This document shows positions 8,450 to 17,605 of a DNA stretch of 22,283 nt, in pieces (the first letter of the stretch is position 1; each line of letters opens with the position of its first letter). Below the pieces are notes generated by a model. That model worked only from the letters and a program-made list of their open reading frames with translations. It did no database searches and was not told the origin of the DNA. The stretch comes from Glomus cerebriforme (taxonomy: Eukaryota > Glomeromycota > Glomeromycetes > Glomerales > Glomeraceae). A program made the translations under genes and the position numbers. The DNA lies in the NCBI GenBank assembly GCA_003550305.1, contig QKYT01000691.1, positions 38,840 to 61,122 of the forward strand, in the 5' to 3' direction.

Positions 8450-10808
8450 CTTAAGTGTTTTATTTTTAATATTATAATAAACAGAATATAATCCTTTATT
8501 TTTTTTCAATTCAGATTGATTAAATATGTATTTCTTTGATGGAAAATAAAACTTTTCATTTGCATCTAGCTTAGAAAATACAAGATGTATTGGATACTGT
8601 TTGGGTAGTTGTGGTGGAAAAATATTTGTATAAATTGTATAATAGTATTGTAAATGATTTAATAATTCCCAAATATAAATATTATTAATTATATTTTTAT
8701 AAAGATAAAGTTATGATCATGCTTAATACTTTGAGAAATATGCAAAATGGAATGAAAACATACTGTAATTTCATTATACTTAAACGTTCTTTTAAACTAC
8801 AGAAATATTCTTTATAAACAAAATACTAAATATTAGATAACTAAAATTTTAGTGATGTTAAAGTAAACTTTTGACATAAATGAACAGCTTTAACAAAATA
8901 AACTCATTCTTCATAATATCTTTCTAGCATTTTTTCTTTTAATAAGCTAAGGTAAAGAATATATAGTAATCTAGGCTGGCCTTATATCCTTTATGGTAAA
9001 GAATTATATTATGAAATGGTTTTCCAAATATATTGTAATCATTTTTTGAATATTATGCATCTTATCACCAATTTCATTCCATATATTTTTATTAAGTATA
9101 TAATCCCTATTATTCTGGTTACTATTTTTTGGAAAAAATTTTCTGTCCATGTAATTTGCAATATTTTCAAAAATCAAATGCATTATATCAATAGGAAATG
9201 AATCTGAAAAACATGTTGCTTGTAGGTCAAACAATATACTGCATTCCTTTATGCCTAATATTTATTAAAGAAAATTAAAAATATTTAAAATACTTTTTGT
9301 ATGTTTAATTATTTGCAATATAAAAAAATTAAATTTATATATACCAAATTTTACTTCTAATTCATGTCATTCATTATTTAAATTTGTTTTAACTAGTTGT
9401 TGAATTTGCTCTTTAAATTGCTCATGATTTCACATAGGATTATATATTACATAATTATTATCATAAAATATACATGTTTTGCATAAATTTCACAAATATT
9501 ACAATATCTACATTTCTTATAGAAATTACGACCAGAAAGACACATGAGTTTTGTTATTCCTGGAGTATCACCTAACCATGATACATATGTACGTAATAAA
9601 ACGTCTCCTTTTTAAATTCATCATAACAACTGATTCTAATTACAAATTAATAAATTAGAATATTTAATATCATTAATTTGTAAAAATACTAAAGCAAAAA
9701 CAATATACCTTCTAAATTCTTTAATTCATTAACTATTGGATATATGAATGAATTGAAGTGTTTAGGCTCTTTTAGACCTGGAATTATTGATGTTATCTTA
9801 AGGTTTTCTTTCTTAACACGATTTTCTGAACAAATATTTGCATTAATTATAAGAATTATCCAGAAATTATCTGTCTTTTGACAAAAGATTTGATAATGAT
9901 CAATTAATGCTACATCTCGTTCATCAATAAAAAATCCTTGTGACAGAAATTTTTGATATCTTTCATCATTAAATATATCTCCAATTTTAAAATCCCCTAT
10001 AATTTGCATGATATCTTAATTCTTCTGAACACACAGGATTTTGATATTAGAAATAGGCTATCTACATCAAGGAACATTTTTTTTATTTCTGATATGTCCT
10101 GAAATCTTGGTGCTTTACAATGCTCACATTAAATGTGATCTTTATATTGTCCAGTATATATACAGCATGAATTAACACACATATCAATCCATATCGATTG
10201 GCTTTAACTTTTTAATACCTTTTGGATTTGATATTGGCTTATCTTACCACCATTAACTGCCAACATTATTTGTTAAAAAGCTTTATTTGTTAAATTACAA
10301 CATGATTTGATATCAAATAGCCATTTCATCTGATAATTGTATGCAAACTATATTTATAATTATAATAGTCAATAAAATTAATTAAAATAATTAATTGTTC
10401 AATAATTTGATACATCACATACCATCATTATCTACAGAAAATTCACTAGAGTCAGAAAATTCATTCACAAATTAATCAGATTCACTCAAGTTATACTCAT
10501 CAATTCTGGAGCTTCTTCATTTGTATAGAACTTTGTCAAATCAATTATGCTCATGGATGAATCAGGTGAATCATCTTCATTATCAAATAGATATAAAGCC
10601 TTGCTTGATGTTTCATCCTCAGACCTTTAAAAATGATATAGTTAAAAACAGAAAAGAAATAGGCAATTCAAAATAAATAATGTACCTTGGGGTATTGGCG
10701 AGTATCAAATCAGAATTATTATTTGAACTTGAACTCGAACTTGAAAACTCTTCTTGATTATGATCATGTATGTGATGCCTGATCCTGGTAGATTCAGAAT
10801 TTAAAATA
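8450..10808 (-). pseudogene. Tnp2-family (CACTA/EnSpm-like) transposase, degenerate
   Basis: Five exons on the minus strand together resemble a Tnp2-type DNA transposase, which would cut and paste its own element in the nucleus. Exon 1 (10808-10686) is serine-rich, with STRIRHHIHDH. Exon 2 (10624-10423) is acidic, with SEDETSSKALYLF, and joins exon 1 in phase. Exon 3 (10347-9709) carries WIDMCVNSCCIYTG and CEHCKAPRF, zinc-binding-like cysteines, then GDIFNDERYQKF and YQIFCQKTDNFW. Exon 4 (9635-9345) carries WLGDTPGITKLMCLSGRNF and a CRYCNIC motif. Exon 5 (9254-8450) carries FPIDIMHLIFENIANYM, a KAVHLCQK helix and ERLSIM...CFHSILHI. Introns have GT..AG ends; the clearest are 73 bases (9636-9708) and 90 bases (9255-9344). 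Stops and frameshifts occur in every long exon, so it is dead. Family assignment is from recalled resemblance of several motifs in order. No CACTA termini were found. Confidence 0.8.
8761..8767. repeat. TACTGTA scar-like insertion within transposase exon 5
   Basis: On the coding (minus) strand this reads TACAGTA. Upstream the frame encodes LKERLSIMKL. Downstream a different frame encodes CFHSILHISQSI. Replacing TACAGTA by TA joins the two frames exactly, as expected if five bases were added by insertion and excision of a TA-targeting element. Confidence 0.6.
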
Positions 10809-10877
10809 CTAATGTATTATTCTGTTATTTCATATTGCAGTATCTGAAAATATTTCTGAAAGTTTATATTAAATTTT

Positions 10878-11128
10878 GTTTTTTTTTTCTGTCTATACAC
10901 AATAGATGGATAAACCTGTTACTGGAGACTCATTTTTACAAGCAAAACAGCTACAGACTCATCTTAGACATAAAGAATTTTTTTTTTAAAGATTAACGCA
11001 ACAAATAAAATTGTTAAATTATAAAGTGCCATTCTGACTTCTGACTCTAGATAGTTATACCGATCAGCATGTGCTTCATAATCATATTTACAGATTTGCA
11101 ACAGACCCAAAATAATTTGTACATCAAC
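10878..11128 (-). pseudogene. unrecognised exon relic upstream of the transposase
   Basis: After an acceptor (poly-T, then AG) a minus-strand frame opens at 11128 and runs 54 codons to a stop at 10964: VDVQIILGLLQICKYDYEAH, then ADRYNYLESEVRMALYNL and a short hydrophobic run. The same frame continues through that stop as DESVAVLLVKMSLQ and, past another stop, QVYPSIVYRQ. It lies 70 bases upstream of the first recognised Tnp2 exon in the same orientation. It could be a 5' exon of that gene, but I do not recognise it as part of the Tnp2 family, so a second, separate gene is equally possible. It is broken by two stops and a homopolymer A run. Confidence 0.4.
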
Positions 11129-11282
11129 CTAAAAAAAAAATTTTTTTCATTTCTTAATGAAAAAAACAGCTTTTTATTATTAATTTTGACTTGTTCATCA
11201 AAGAGAAAAACTAAGGTTAAATAGTAAGAACAGAAAATTGAGGCAGATTTCTACATGATTTTTTGTGGTAGTTATGTAATTG

Positions 11283-11690
11283 TGCGGTCTTTTCTTTATT
11301 TCTTTATTTAATTTTAATTTTGCTTTGAGTTTATTTATTTTAATTTTGCTTTGGGATTTATTTATTTTTAATTTCACTTAGGAATTTATTTGTTTTAATT
11401 TCACTTAAGGGCTTTGATTTAATTTTAGTTTTGCTTTAGGTCTTTAATTAATTAATATTTGATTTCACTTTAGTCTTTAATTAATTTTAATTTTAATTCT
11501 CCTTTATTTGTTGTTGATACTTCATTTAGGATATAATTACCCTTGATTTTTGCTTCACTTGTTCATGGTGCTTTACTTAGGATATAATTACCCTCAAATT
11601 TACTTCATTTGCTTGTATTTGGTGCTTCATTTGTTGATGATACTTCATTTGTTCGCTTGGAATGTAACTACTTTTGAATTTACTTTGATA
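11283..11690. repeat. degenerate minisatellite, two unit types
   Basis: From 11283 to about 11510, units of roughly 30-38 bases recur, each built as TTTAATTTTGCTTTGGG or TTTAATTTCACTTAGG followed by TTTATT. From about 11510 to 11690 a second pattern takes over, with ACTTCATTTAGGATATAATT and CTTACTTAGGATATAATTAC about 60 bases apart and TTGTTGATGATACTTCATT between. Copies are diverged, so the array is old. Confidence 0.55.
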
Positions 11691-11903
11691 AAAACCAAAT
11701 AATTACAAAAAACCTATTATTTGGTATTTACAATAAGTTTATTACAATATATGTTATTTTATAACTGACAAATTAATACTTATTTATATATTACTTGAAT
11801 TCCTTTGTTTAAAAATGTAAAAAATATTTCCTATTCTTATCAAAATTCGTATTAATAGAATTTGAAAAATTAACATTATTTCGAGATAATTTGACGAATG
11901 TTA

Positions 11904-11938
11904 TTGGTATCAAAAATTCGTTATAGGAAGAGTTGACT
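11904..11938. mobile_element. solitary pogo-like element end
   Basis: Read on the minus strand, this stretch starts AGTCAACTCTTCCTATAACG and continues AATTTTTGAT. It resembles the terminal repeat of the element at 14373, which has AGTCTACTCGCTTTATAACG then AATTTTGAT. Only one end is present. The matching inverted end was not found within the window, so it is probably a truncated relic of a related Tc1/mariner-pogo element. Confidence 0.4.
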
Positions 11939-12460
11939 ATCAGCTATTTAACTTCAATAAAATCATTAGGAGTATACCATTAAATATGTGTAACCATTAT
12001 GTATATGCAAGCATTCTCTCTTTATGAACTAAAAATTATTAGATAATTCAAAATCTTCATCCATTTTAACCTTTTATAATAAAGCAAAACAAAAAATATA
12101 AAAATATATATTATTGCGCTTTTCAAAATTGTGCTATTCCCTATAAATCATTTAATAAAAAAATTATTAGATTACAGGATGATTACTGGATGAAAAATGG
12201 ATAATTTGTCTTGTAATTGTCCTGTAATCATAATCACTCAGTAATCATAACATACACAGAATTCTAAAAACTGCAATAAAATCACAATAATTATTATGTG
12301 ACATATTATTTTCATTTAAAGGCTAATTCATAATTACTATCCACCAATATTCAAAATTGCATGTGGTATTTTTTTAATAACGTTTGATGGGAAATTTATT
12401 TATATGCAATTCTGCAATTAGGCAGATGTACCATGCAAAAATAAACATCTCACATGACTA

Positions 12461-12590
12461 AAATTCTGGACTTTAATTTTTATATTTTTCCAGACATTTA
12501 CCTATAAAAAAAATTCTGAATGTTGATTTTTTTTCCAGATATTTAAAACCTTTAAAAAATTCCAGATTCTGATTTTTGTCAATTTTTGTA
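12461..12590. repeat. short imperfect tandem repeat, about 50-base unit
   Basis: AAATTCTGGACTTTAATTTT at 12461 and AAATTCTGAATGTTGATTTT at 12511 begin two units 50 bases apart, each continuing with TTTTCCAGAYATTTA. A third, more diverged unit (CCAGATTCTGATTTTTG) follows at about 12561. Confidence 0.4.
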
Positions 12591-12756
12591 CAATTTCTGC
12601 TGGATAATTTCAATATACACCCAGACATTTTTGGTGATTATTTTCGAACATTCTTTTTTCATAGGGAATTTTGTGTACAAATTATAAAGCCAGTAGTTGA
12701 CAGTTGTACAAATAATCATTCAATGAATAATTTGGAATATTTATAGTATAATGTAA

Positions 12757-13200
12757 GTAATAAATTATTTGAATTATTGTTATTATATTTATTTAATTAT
12801 TATTAAATTTAAATTTAGATAATGTGAAAAAAAGATAGTAAGAGATTTATAGCTTTTTATATGGATAAAATTATGAAAATTTGTTAATAAAAAGGTTAGA
12901 AATCATCACCTTATGACTTTATTATCTTACAGACTATTTTACACTATTTAAAATTAGCATTTTAATATATACATAAAGTCATAACAAAGTAATAAATTAT
13001 TTAAAATTATTATTAAATTTAAATTTAAATAATGTGAATAAAAGATAGCAAGAGATTTATGGTTTCTTGTATGAATAAAATTACGAAAATTTGTTAATAA
13101 AAAGGTTAAAAATCATCACCTTATGACTATATTATCTTACAGACTATATTATACTATATAAAATTGTATTTTAATATATACATAAATTCTTAACATTTAT
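12757..13200. repeat. tandem duplication, 210-base unit, two copies
   Basis: The segments starting AATGTGAAAAAAAGATAGTA at 12821 and AATGTGAATAAAAGATAGCA at 13031 match over about 170 bases with few differences, including AAAATCATCACCTTATGACT and TATTATCTTACAGACTAT. The duplication extends left to a shared GTAATAAATTATTT at 12757 and 12989, where copy 1 has some extra bases. No coding function is evident in either copy. Confidence 0.8.
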
Positions 13201-13327
13201 TTTACTATATAATGTAATATATATGTCTAATATATAAGTTGAAATTTTATTTAAATTCAATGCTAAAATATGTATTATACAGTATAATAAAATGATATCA
13301 ATTTATAATACATTTAAAATAAAAAAT

Positions 13328-13578
13328 GTTGCATCTTGGTTTATTCCAAATTGTCAGCATAATCTTACTTTTATGTCAATGGTATTTTGGGATGTTAGTG
13401 ATATTTTTTGAGGTTCTATTCATTTTTATGTTTGGAAAAATAAATAGTAAATATTACTGTAAACCAAAAATATGGTCTTCCCTTTGGATACTTAATTATG
13501 GGATTTCTAATGTTTCCTGATCAAATTTTAGCAGGTATCCACTATGATCAACTTTCTTCATTTATTTTGTATTTGTAA
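13328..13578 (+). pseudogene. unrecognised coding relic
   Basis: One frame from 13328 reads VASWFIPNCQHNLTFMSMVF, WDVSDIF, a TGA, then GSIHFYVWKNK before stops. From 13468 another frame reads KYGLPFGYLIMGFLMFPDQ, then ILAGIHYDQLSSFILYL and TAA at 13576-13578. Tryptophans, cysteine and proline make both more protein-like than a 64-codon open frame that starts at the ATG at 13326 in the overlapping phase. A TACTGTA at 13455-13461 lies between the two frames. Reducing it to TA would bring them into the same phase, though stops remain. I do not recognise the protein. Confidence 0.3.
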
Positions 13579-13865
13579 TGTTGTCTGCTGAAATATCTTT
13601 GCTTTAATTTTCTTTAAAAAAAGAAACAATAAATCAATTAATTTCATAAATATTTTAATATTTTAAAGTTTACTTTATATACTTACACTTTTGGCGAGAC
13701 TCAGTTCAAATTTTATTGGTTCTTTAAACTCTGAACTTTTTAAGAGACATTGATATATATCTAAGGGAAGACCAGCCATAAACTTCCTTCATTATCAAAA
13801 TTAGTACTTCTATAGTGAGAAGAAGGATAGATATATATATGAATACCGCATGATCTTCTGGTAAT

Positions 13866-14181
13866 CTTCAAATCACTTTTCATATATAATGTTGGCAAAG
13901 TTTAAAGAAGATATAGTGCAATAAAAGGATGCAGAATATGCATGTTTAGCTGCTAAAGAAAATGCAATAGATGATAACTTAGATATTGCTAGTATTTTCC
14001 ATTACTAATTGTTCAATATAAAGACAATTTACAGCTTCCCTACCTTTCAGGACAAATTGGAATTGCAAAGAATATGGCCTATGAACTTTCTAAGGCTCTT
14101 AAAAGATCAGAATCACTTTTCATATATAATATGGCAAAGATTGAAGAGAGTCTTCTATATTTAAAATCTACAGATATCTGA
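13866..14181 (+). pseudogene. unrecognised relic with an internal repeat
   Basis: The frame from ATG 13889 reads MLAKFKEDIVQ, a TAA, then KDAEYACLAAKENAIDDNLD to 14005. The frame from 13999 reads PLLIVQYKDNLQLPYLSG, QIGIAKNMAYELSKALKRSE and SLFIYNMAKIEESLLYLKST to TGA at 14179-14181, with 60 clean codons. A single frame change near 14000 joins them. The nucleotides AATCACTTTTCATATATAAT followed by TGGCAAAG occur at 13871 and again at 14111, exactly 240 bases apart, and encode SLFIYN plus an MAK/LAK motif in both, so the protein probably had repeats. Charged and helical in character. Family unknown. Of the relics in this window this is among the clearest. Confidence 0.45.
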
Positions 14182-14372
14182 TTAATTTCCATTGTGAAAT
14201 ATTATTATAAATAATAATTTGAATGATTATATAATTATTAATAGCGAAATGAAATTTTTCAATTAAATATTGAAAAGAAATCTAGTAAAAATATTTTTGA
14301 AGAGATTGTATATATTATTAGAAAAGAAATTTGGTAAAAATATATATTAAATAGTTTTTCGATTAAAATATA
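14182..14372. other. AT-rich spacer between relic and MITE
   Basis: I see no gene or element in this short spacer. It holds repeated GAAAAGAAATYTGGTAAAAATAT-like words at about 14272-14342, with a similar word after the MITE at about 14745-14765, which suggests the MITE inserted into or beside a small local repeat. Confidence 0.3.
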
Positions 14373-14741
14373 CAATCTACTCGCTTTATAACGAATTTTG
14401 ATTTAACGAATTTCTTAATATAGTGAACCTTCAGTATTGTACTGAATTTAACATATGAAAAAAATCTTATACCGAAGATTACTAATAAAATGCTGTATAC
14501 CATTTAATGAAGTAAACCTAGAAAGTGTACATATAAAATATATAACAAATTTTCTTCATAATGAATTTTTTTTTAATATAATAAAAATATTTTGACATAC
14601 GTTATATATAATAATACAATGTTATGTAATTTACCATAATATACCAACTTTTCCCAAGTTATACTAGATTTTCACATAAATTTTCTTATAATGAAGGTCT
14701 GATTGGCTAAACACCAACTTTATTATAAAGCGAGTAGACTG
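14373..14741. mobile_element. pogo-like MITE with TA target duplication
   Basis: The left end reads CAATCTACTCGCTTTATAAC. The reverse complement of the right end reads CAGTCTACTCGCTTTATAAT. These near-perfect terminal inverted repeats of about 18 bases are each directly flanked by TA (14371-14372 and 14742-14743), the target duplication of the Tc1/mariner superfamily. Ends beginning CAGT and containing TATAACGAA-like words are typical of pogo/Tigger-like elements. At 369 bases with no open frame it must have been moved by a transposase encoded elsewhere. The left end carries CAA instead of CAG, a likely point change. Confidence 0.85.
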
Positions 14742-14899
14742 TAGAAAATAAATCTGGTAAAATATTTTTGGAGAGATTAAAAAATTTATAAAAATATATT
14801 ACATTAATGATTGATTATTAGAAAAGTTAAAAATCATCATTTATATAATAATTTTTGAAATTTAGAAATCAAGAATAATTTTAATAATTTTTTACATAA

Positions 14900-15095
14900 G
14901 GGCGTGACATTTATTAGGTAATATTTTAGGAGGTGGGGGTAAAACAAAATCTTACATAACACAAAATTATGCATTTTTATTGGTCAAAATTAATACTATA
15001 TATATATTTAAATATTATTAGTTGAAAAAATCTTACCTAGGGGGGGGGGTAGGACCTCTTATGAAACTAATATTAGGTAATATATGTCACTGCCC
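14900..15095. mobile_element. Harbinger/Tourist-like MITE with TAA duplication
   Basis: The left end starts GGGCGTGACATTTATTAGGT. The reverse complement of the right end starts GGGCAGTGACATATATTACC. Inverted repeats therefore extend about 30 bases with a few differences. Both sides are flanked by TAA (14897-14899 and 15096-15098), and a three-base TAA/TTA duplication with G-rich ends is the signature of PIF/Harbinger elements. It is 196 bases long and non-coding. Inside, a run of ten G (around 15042-15051) and a GGAGGTGGGGGT word stand out in this AT-rich setting. Confidence 0.75.
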
Positions 15096-15459
15096 TAATG
15101 TTTAATCTTTTTTTCAATATAAATATTTTTAATAATATTCGAAATGTTAACATAAACAATAAGTACTTCCTAAGTCTCAATTTATAATGATCAAATTAAG
15201 TTAATAATAAGGCATAATGAAACTTTTAAAATAAAATAATATCAGCTAAGACGTGTGCGTTCGATCTATAAAATGGATAACAATTGGGCTGAAGTTAGGC
15301 TTGTAAGTACATTCGATCTAAAAAAATGATAAAATAATAGGCTGATGTTAAATAATGAGGCTTGTAAAATAAATCAACAAATAAATTTATAATTTCTTAA
15401 TAAAAAAATTTTAACTTATATTAAACAAATTTATTAATAAATTTTAAATATATATATTT
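15096..15459. other. intergenic stretch with a small tandem duplication
   Basis: No gene is supportable. Two diverged copies of a unit of about 52 bases lie at 15260-15307 and 15312-15368. Each runs from TTCGATCTA through AAAATGGATAA-like, GGGCTGA/AGGCTGA and GTTA to GGCTTGTAA. Confidence 0.5.
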
Positions 15460-16348
15460 TTAATCTGATTTTGAAACTTCATCTGTGTTATCTGTCATCA
15501 CAGCCTTTTCTCATGTCTTAATTTTACTAATTTCTCTACAGCCTCTTTTAACCAAATTATTTGTCCTTTTGTTTTGGTACCAGTATCATCCTAATTACAA
15601 ATATTTACAGAATTTATAGTCTCTTCTTCAGCATCAATAACAAATAAAATTCTCTAAAATTGAGATGAGATAAATATACTAAGTATTTCTACATATAAAC
15701 TGACATCAAAGCAAGTATCAGTAACCTTTGTAATATAGTTGAAACTATTTGCAACCGGTATTACAATCACTTAACGAGAAGATGATCTTAACAAGCAATA
15801 AAATTACATAATTAAGAAAATGATAGTTGATCAAAGTAATTGTCCGAAGCGTAAGCGTGTTGAAGCTCATTCTGGTTATGCAATGTCTGTCATGTGCATA
15901 AGCTAATCAGATTGCATGAATTTGTTTTATTTGTATATTAAACTTGTATCATGCCAATCCTATAACGCTTCAGACTCTCTAACGGTACCCATTCCCTAGT
16001 AATAACTATGAATTATAAACAGAAAAAGAAAAATTTTTATTTACCATTTGCTACTGAAATTTTTTGTCAATTGCAATCATATGTTCTATAGATCCTAATA
16101 TTGCACAATGAATTATGATTGGATGAGCATATATATATATTCTTAGCGTCATTAACTGTTTAAGTACGATATTCAAGTCCGAATAATTGAAAATCAAGTT
16201 GCAGAGTAGCAACATTTGGTATTTTCTTTTAAGAGTATTTGATATTGTTATATCAATCTAATAATAATACACTAAATCTATATGATTTACATGTATATTG
16301 ACATTTCTTACTTTTGAAACAAAATTCATTTAACTTAATCTCAGACAT
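15460..16348 (-). pseudogene. multi-exon relic, unrecognised
   Basis: On the minus strand a possible first exon (16348-16312) encodes MSEIKLNEFCFK before a GTAAGA donor. A second block (about 16222-16045) reads IPNVATLQLDFQLFGLEYRT, then TVNDAKNIYICSSNHNSLC and RIYRTYDCN with a stop. It is followed by QKISVANG at a GTAAAT donor. A third block (about 16005-15800) reads VITREWVPLESLKRYRIGMI and, after stops or shifts, NQNELQHAYASDNYFDQ. The last block (15770-15460) reads IVIPVANSFNYITKVTDTC, FDVSLYVEILSIFISSQF, a stop, ILFVIDAEEETINS, a stop, DDTGTKTKGQIIWLKEAVEK, then one frameshift and a C-terminus MTDNTDEVSKSD with TAA at 15460-15462. Stops are isolated within otherwise clean frames, so the gene died fairly recently compared with its neighbours. 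No domain is recognised. Confidence 0.5.
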
Positions 16349-17390
16349 CAATAGTACTCAAGTATTTATCAGGTCGCAACCATTGATTCGATCACCAAAA
16401 TAAAAAAGGCTATTAAGATGTTAGTTTGTGACATAATAAATCTCGGGAATCTAACACGTGTGAAAATTATGATTTATTTTTTAAAATAACAATTATGAAT
16501 TCTTTTAATTTTACATTATTTAGACAATTGATTCATAATACAATCAATCGTAGCCTATGTTTGATCCTAATTCAGAATTGATACCAAATTTAATTAAAAT
16601 AAATATTTTGTGTTATGTATAATATATTTTATATATATCTACTTTTAAGAGCATTAAATTTATTTCGTTTAATTTGGAAAAACGGATTATCTTAACTGAA
16701 TATGTAGTAACTGCATAGTAAGTAATTTGTCAAATTCAGTAAAATGTTCTGCTGATGTTGAATACAAGCGACTAGTATTTAATTAAAGTAAAATTTACAA
16801 ATAAAATTGAAATCATAATATTTAAATAACATTAATGTCTAATTTACAAAATTTTTTATGCGTTTTTTTTAGTAATATGTATTTAAATGTTCTATCTACA
16901 GTATTTGTTTTCTAGTAATGCAAATAATAATAATCTTCTATTAGTAATCTTCTTCAAAATTAACTTCAGACATTTTTCTATCAAGAAAAGATCTGATAGA
17001 AATTACATCGATACTTATTATTGCAGAATGACAATAATCAAAAAGCAATTAGTACAATTAAAGATAATTTTATTTCTTACATTATAATTATTATTACGAT
17101 AAATTTATAATGATAATTCATCTTTTTGAGTGAAAAGGAGATATCATATGATAAAAATCAAATAATTTCTTTCGAAAACTATGCTGGGATAAAGGAAAAT
17201 CTGCATGATTTTTTTTAATTATCGTCTCAACCAGCCTAAATTACCCATTTTAGCTGATTTTTATAATACTTTATAGAAGTTTTATTTTGGCCAGCATAAG
17301 TCACATAAATACAAAAAAATCAGACATTTATTAATTGTGACATTAGTCGCTATGATAAGATACTATATATAATTATAATAGGAGGTATAA
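16349..17390. other. stretch without a supportable gene
   Basis: A 66-codon open frame at 16887-17087 exists on the plus strand, but its composition looks like AT-rich noise. An alternative frame there (KLTSDIFLSRKDLIEITSI, about 16956-17030) is slightly more protein-like and might be an exon scrap. A TACAGTA heptamer is at 16897-16903, and an ACACGTGT palindrome is at about 16454. Confidence 0.35.
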
Positions 17391-17605
17391 ATCATAGATA
17401 TTGCGGTACTTCGACCTTTAGATTTTAAATCTGAAATCCAAATAAATGCAAAACCAGTTATAACACTGGTTGTAAATCTGAAGCAACTGAAAGGACCAGA
17501 TATTATTTGAATGATAATCTGGCAGCTAGTGTGGCTAATGTGGCTATGTTGATCTTTATTCCTTTTCATAACTTAAAAACAATAATTTGCAAGTTATTTT
17601 CTTAA
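17391..17605 (+). pseudogene. unrecognised coding relic
   Basis: From 17391 a clean frame of 39 codons reads IIDIAVLRPLDFKSEIQINA, KPVITLVVNLKQLKGPD and then hits TGA at 17508. In the overlapping next frame the text continues YYLNDNLAASVANVAMLIFI and PFHNLKT to TAA at 17603-17605. One shift near 17500 would join them. The first segment is rich in prolines, arginine and leucine, and the second has an alanine/valine-rich helix, both unlike neighbouring noise. A minus-strand open frame across the same bases (17569-17363) is judged a shadow. The upstream boundary is an AG at 17380-17381, but a stop follows it in this frame. Product unknown. Confidence 0.4.

Larger units (their letters stand above)
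11691..12756. other. intergenic stretch
   Basis: I see no supportable gene. It contains a solitary pogo-like terminal sequence at 11904-11938 and a short imperfect tandem repeat at 12461-12590, both listed separately. Confidence 0.4.

Noticed and set aside
9016..9201. Plus-strand 61-codon open frame
   Set aside because: It lies opposite transposase exon 5, whose minus-strand text (FPIDIMHLIFENIANYM) is clearly the meaningful one.
9689..10009. A separate 106-residue protein starting at the methionine at 10009
   Set aside because: It is only the 3' part of transposase exon 3. Coding similarity continues upstream in other frames (SEELRYHANYRGF, then WIDMCVNSCC), so the methionine is not a start and the last residues read into the intron.
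7900..11300. CACTA-type terminal inverted repeats around the transposase relic
   Set aside because: I searched both sides for CACTA/TAGTG ends with subterminal repeats and found no convincing pair, so the element borders are left open.
13326..13520. 64-codon frame starting at ATG 13326
   Set aside because: It is hydrophobic noise in the phase next to a more protein-like frame (VASWFIPNCQHNL).
14373..15095. The two neighbouring inverted-repeat elements as one composite transposon
   Set aside because: Their ends are unrelated and each has its own target duplication (TA and TAA), so they inserted separately.
16887..17087. 66-codon plus-strand open frame
   Set aside because: Composition is dominated by Asn/Ile/Leu/Phe/Lys, as expected for chance frames here, and no splice or family support was seen.
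17363..17569. 68-codon minus-strand open frame
   Set aside because: The plus strand of the same bases reads more like protein (PLDFKSEIQINAKPVITLVV and DNLAASVANVAM).
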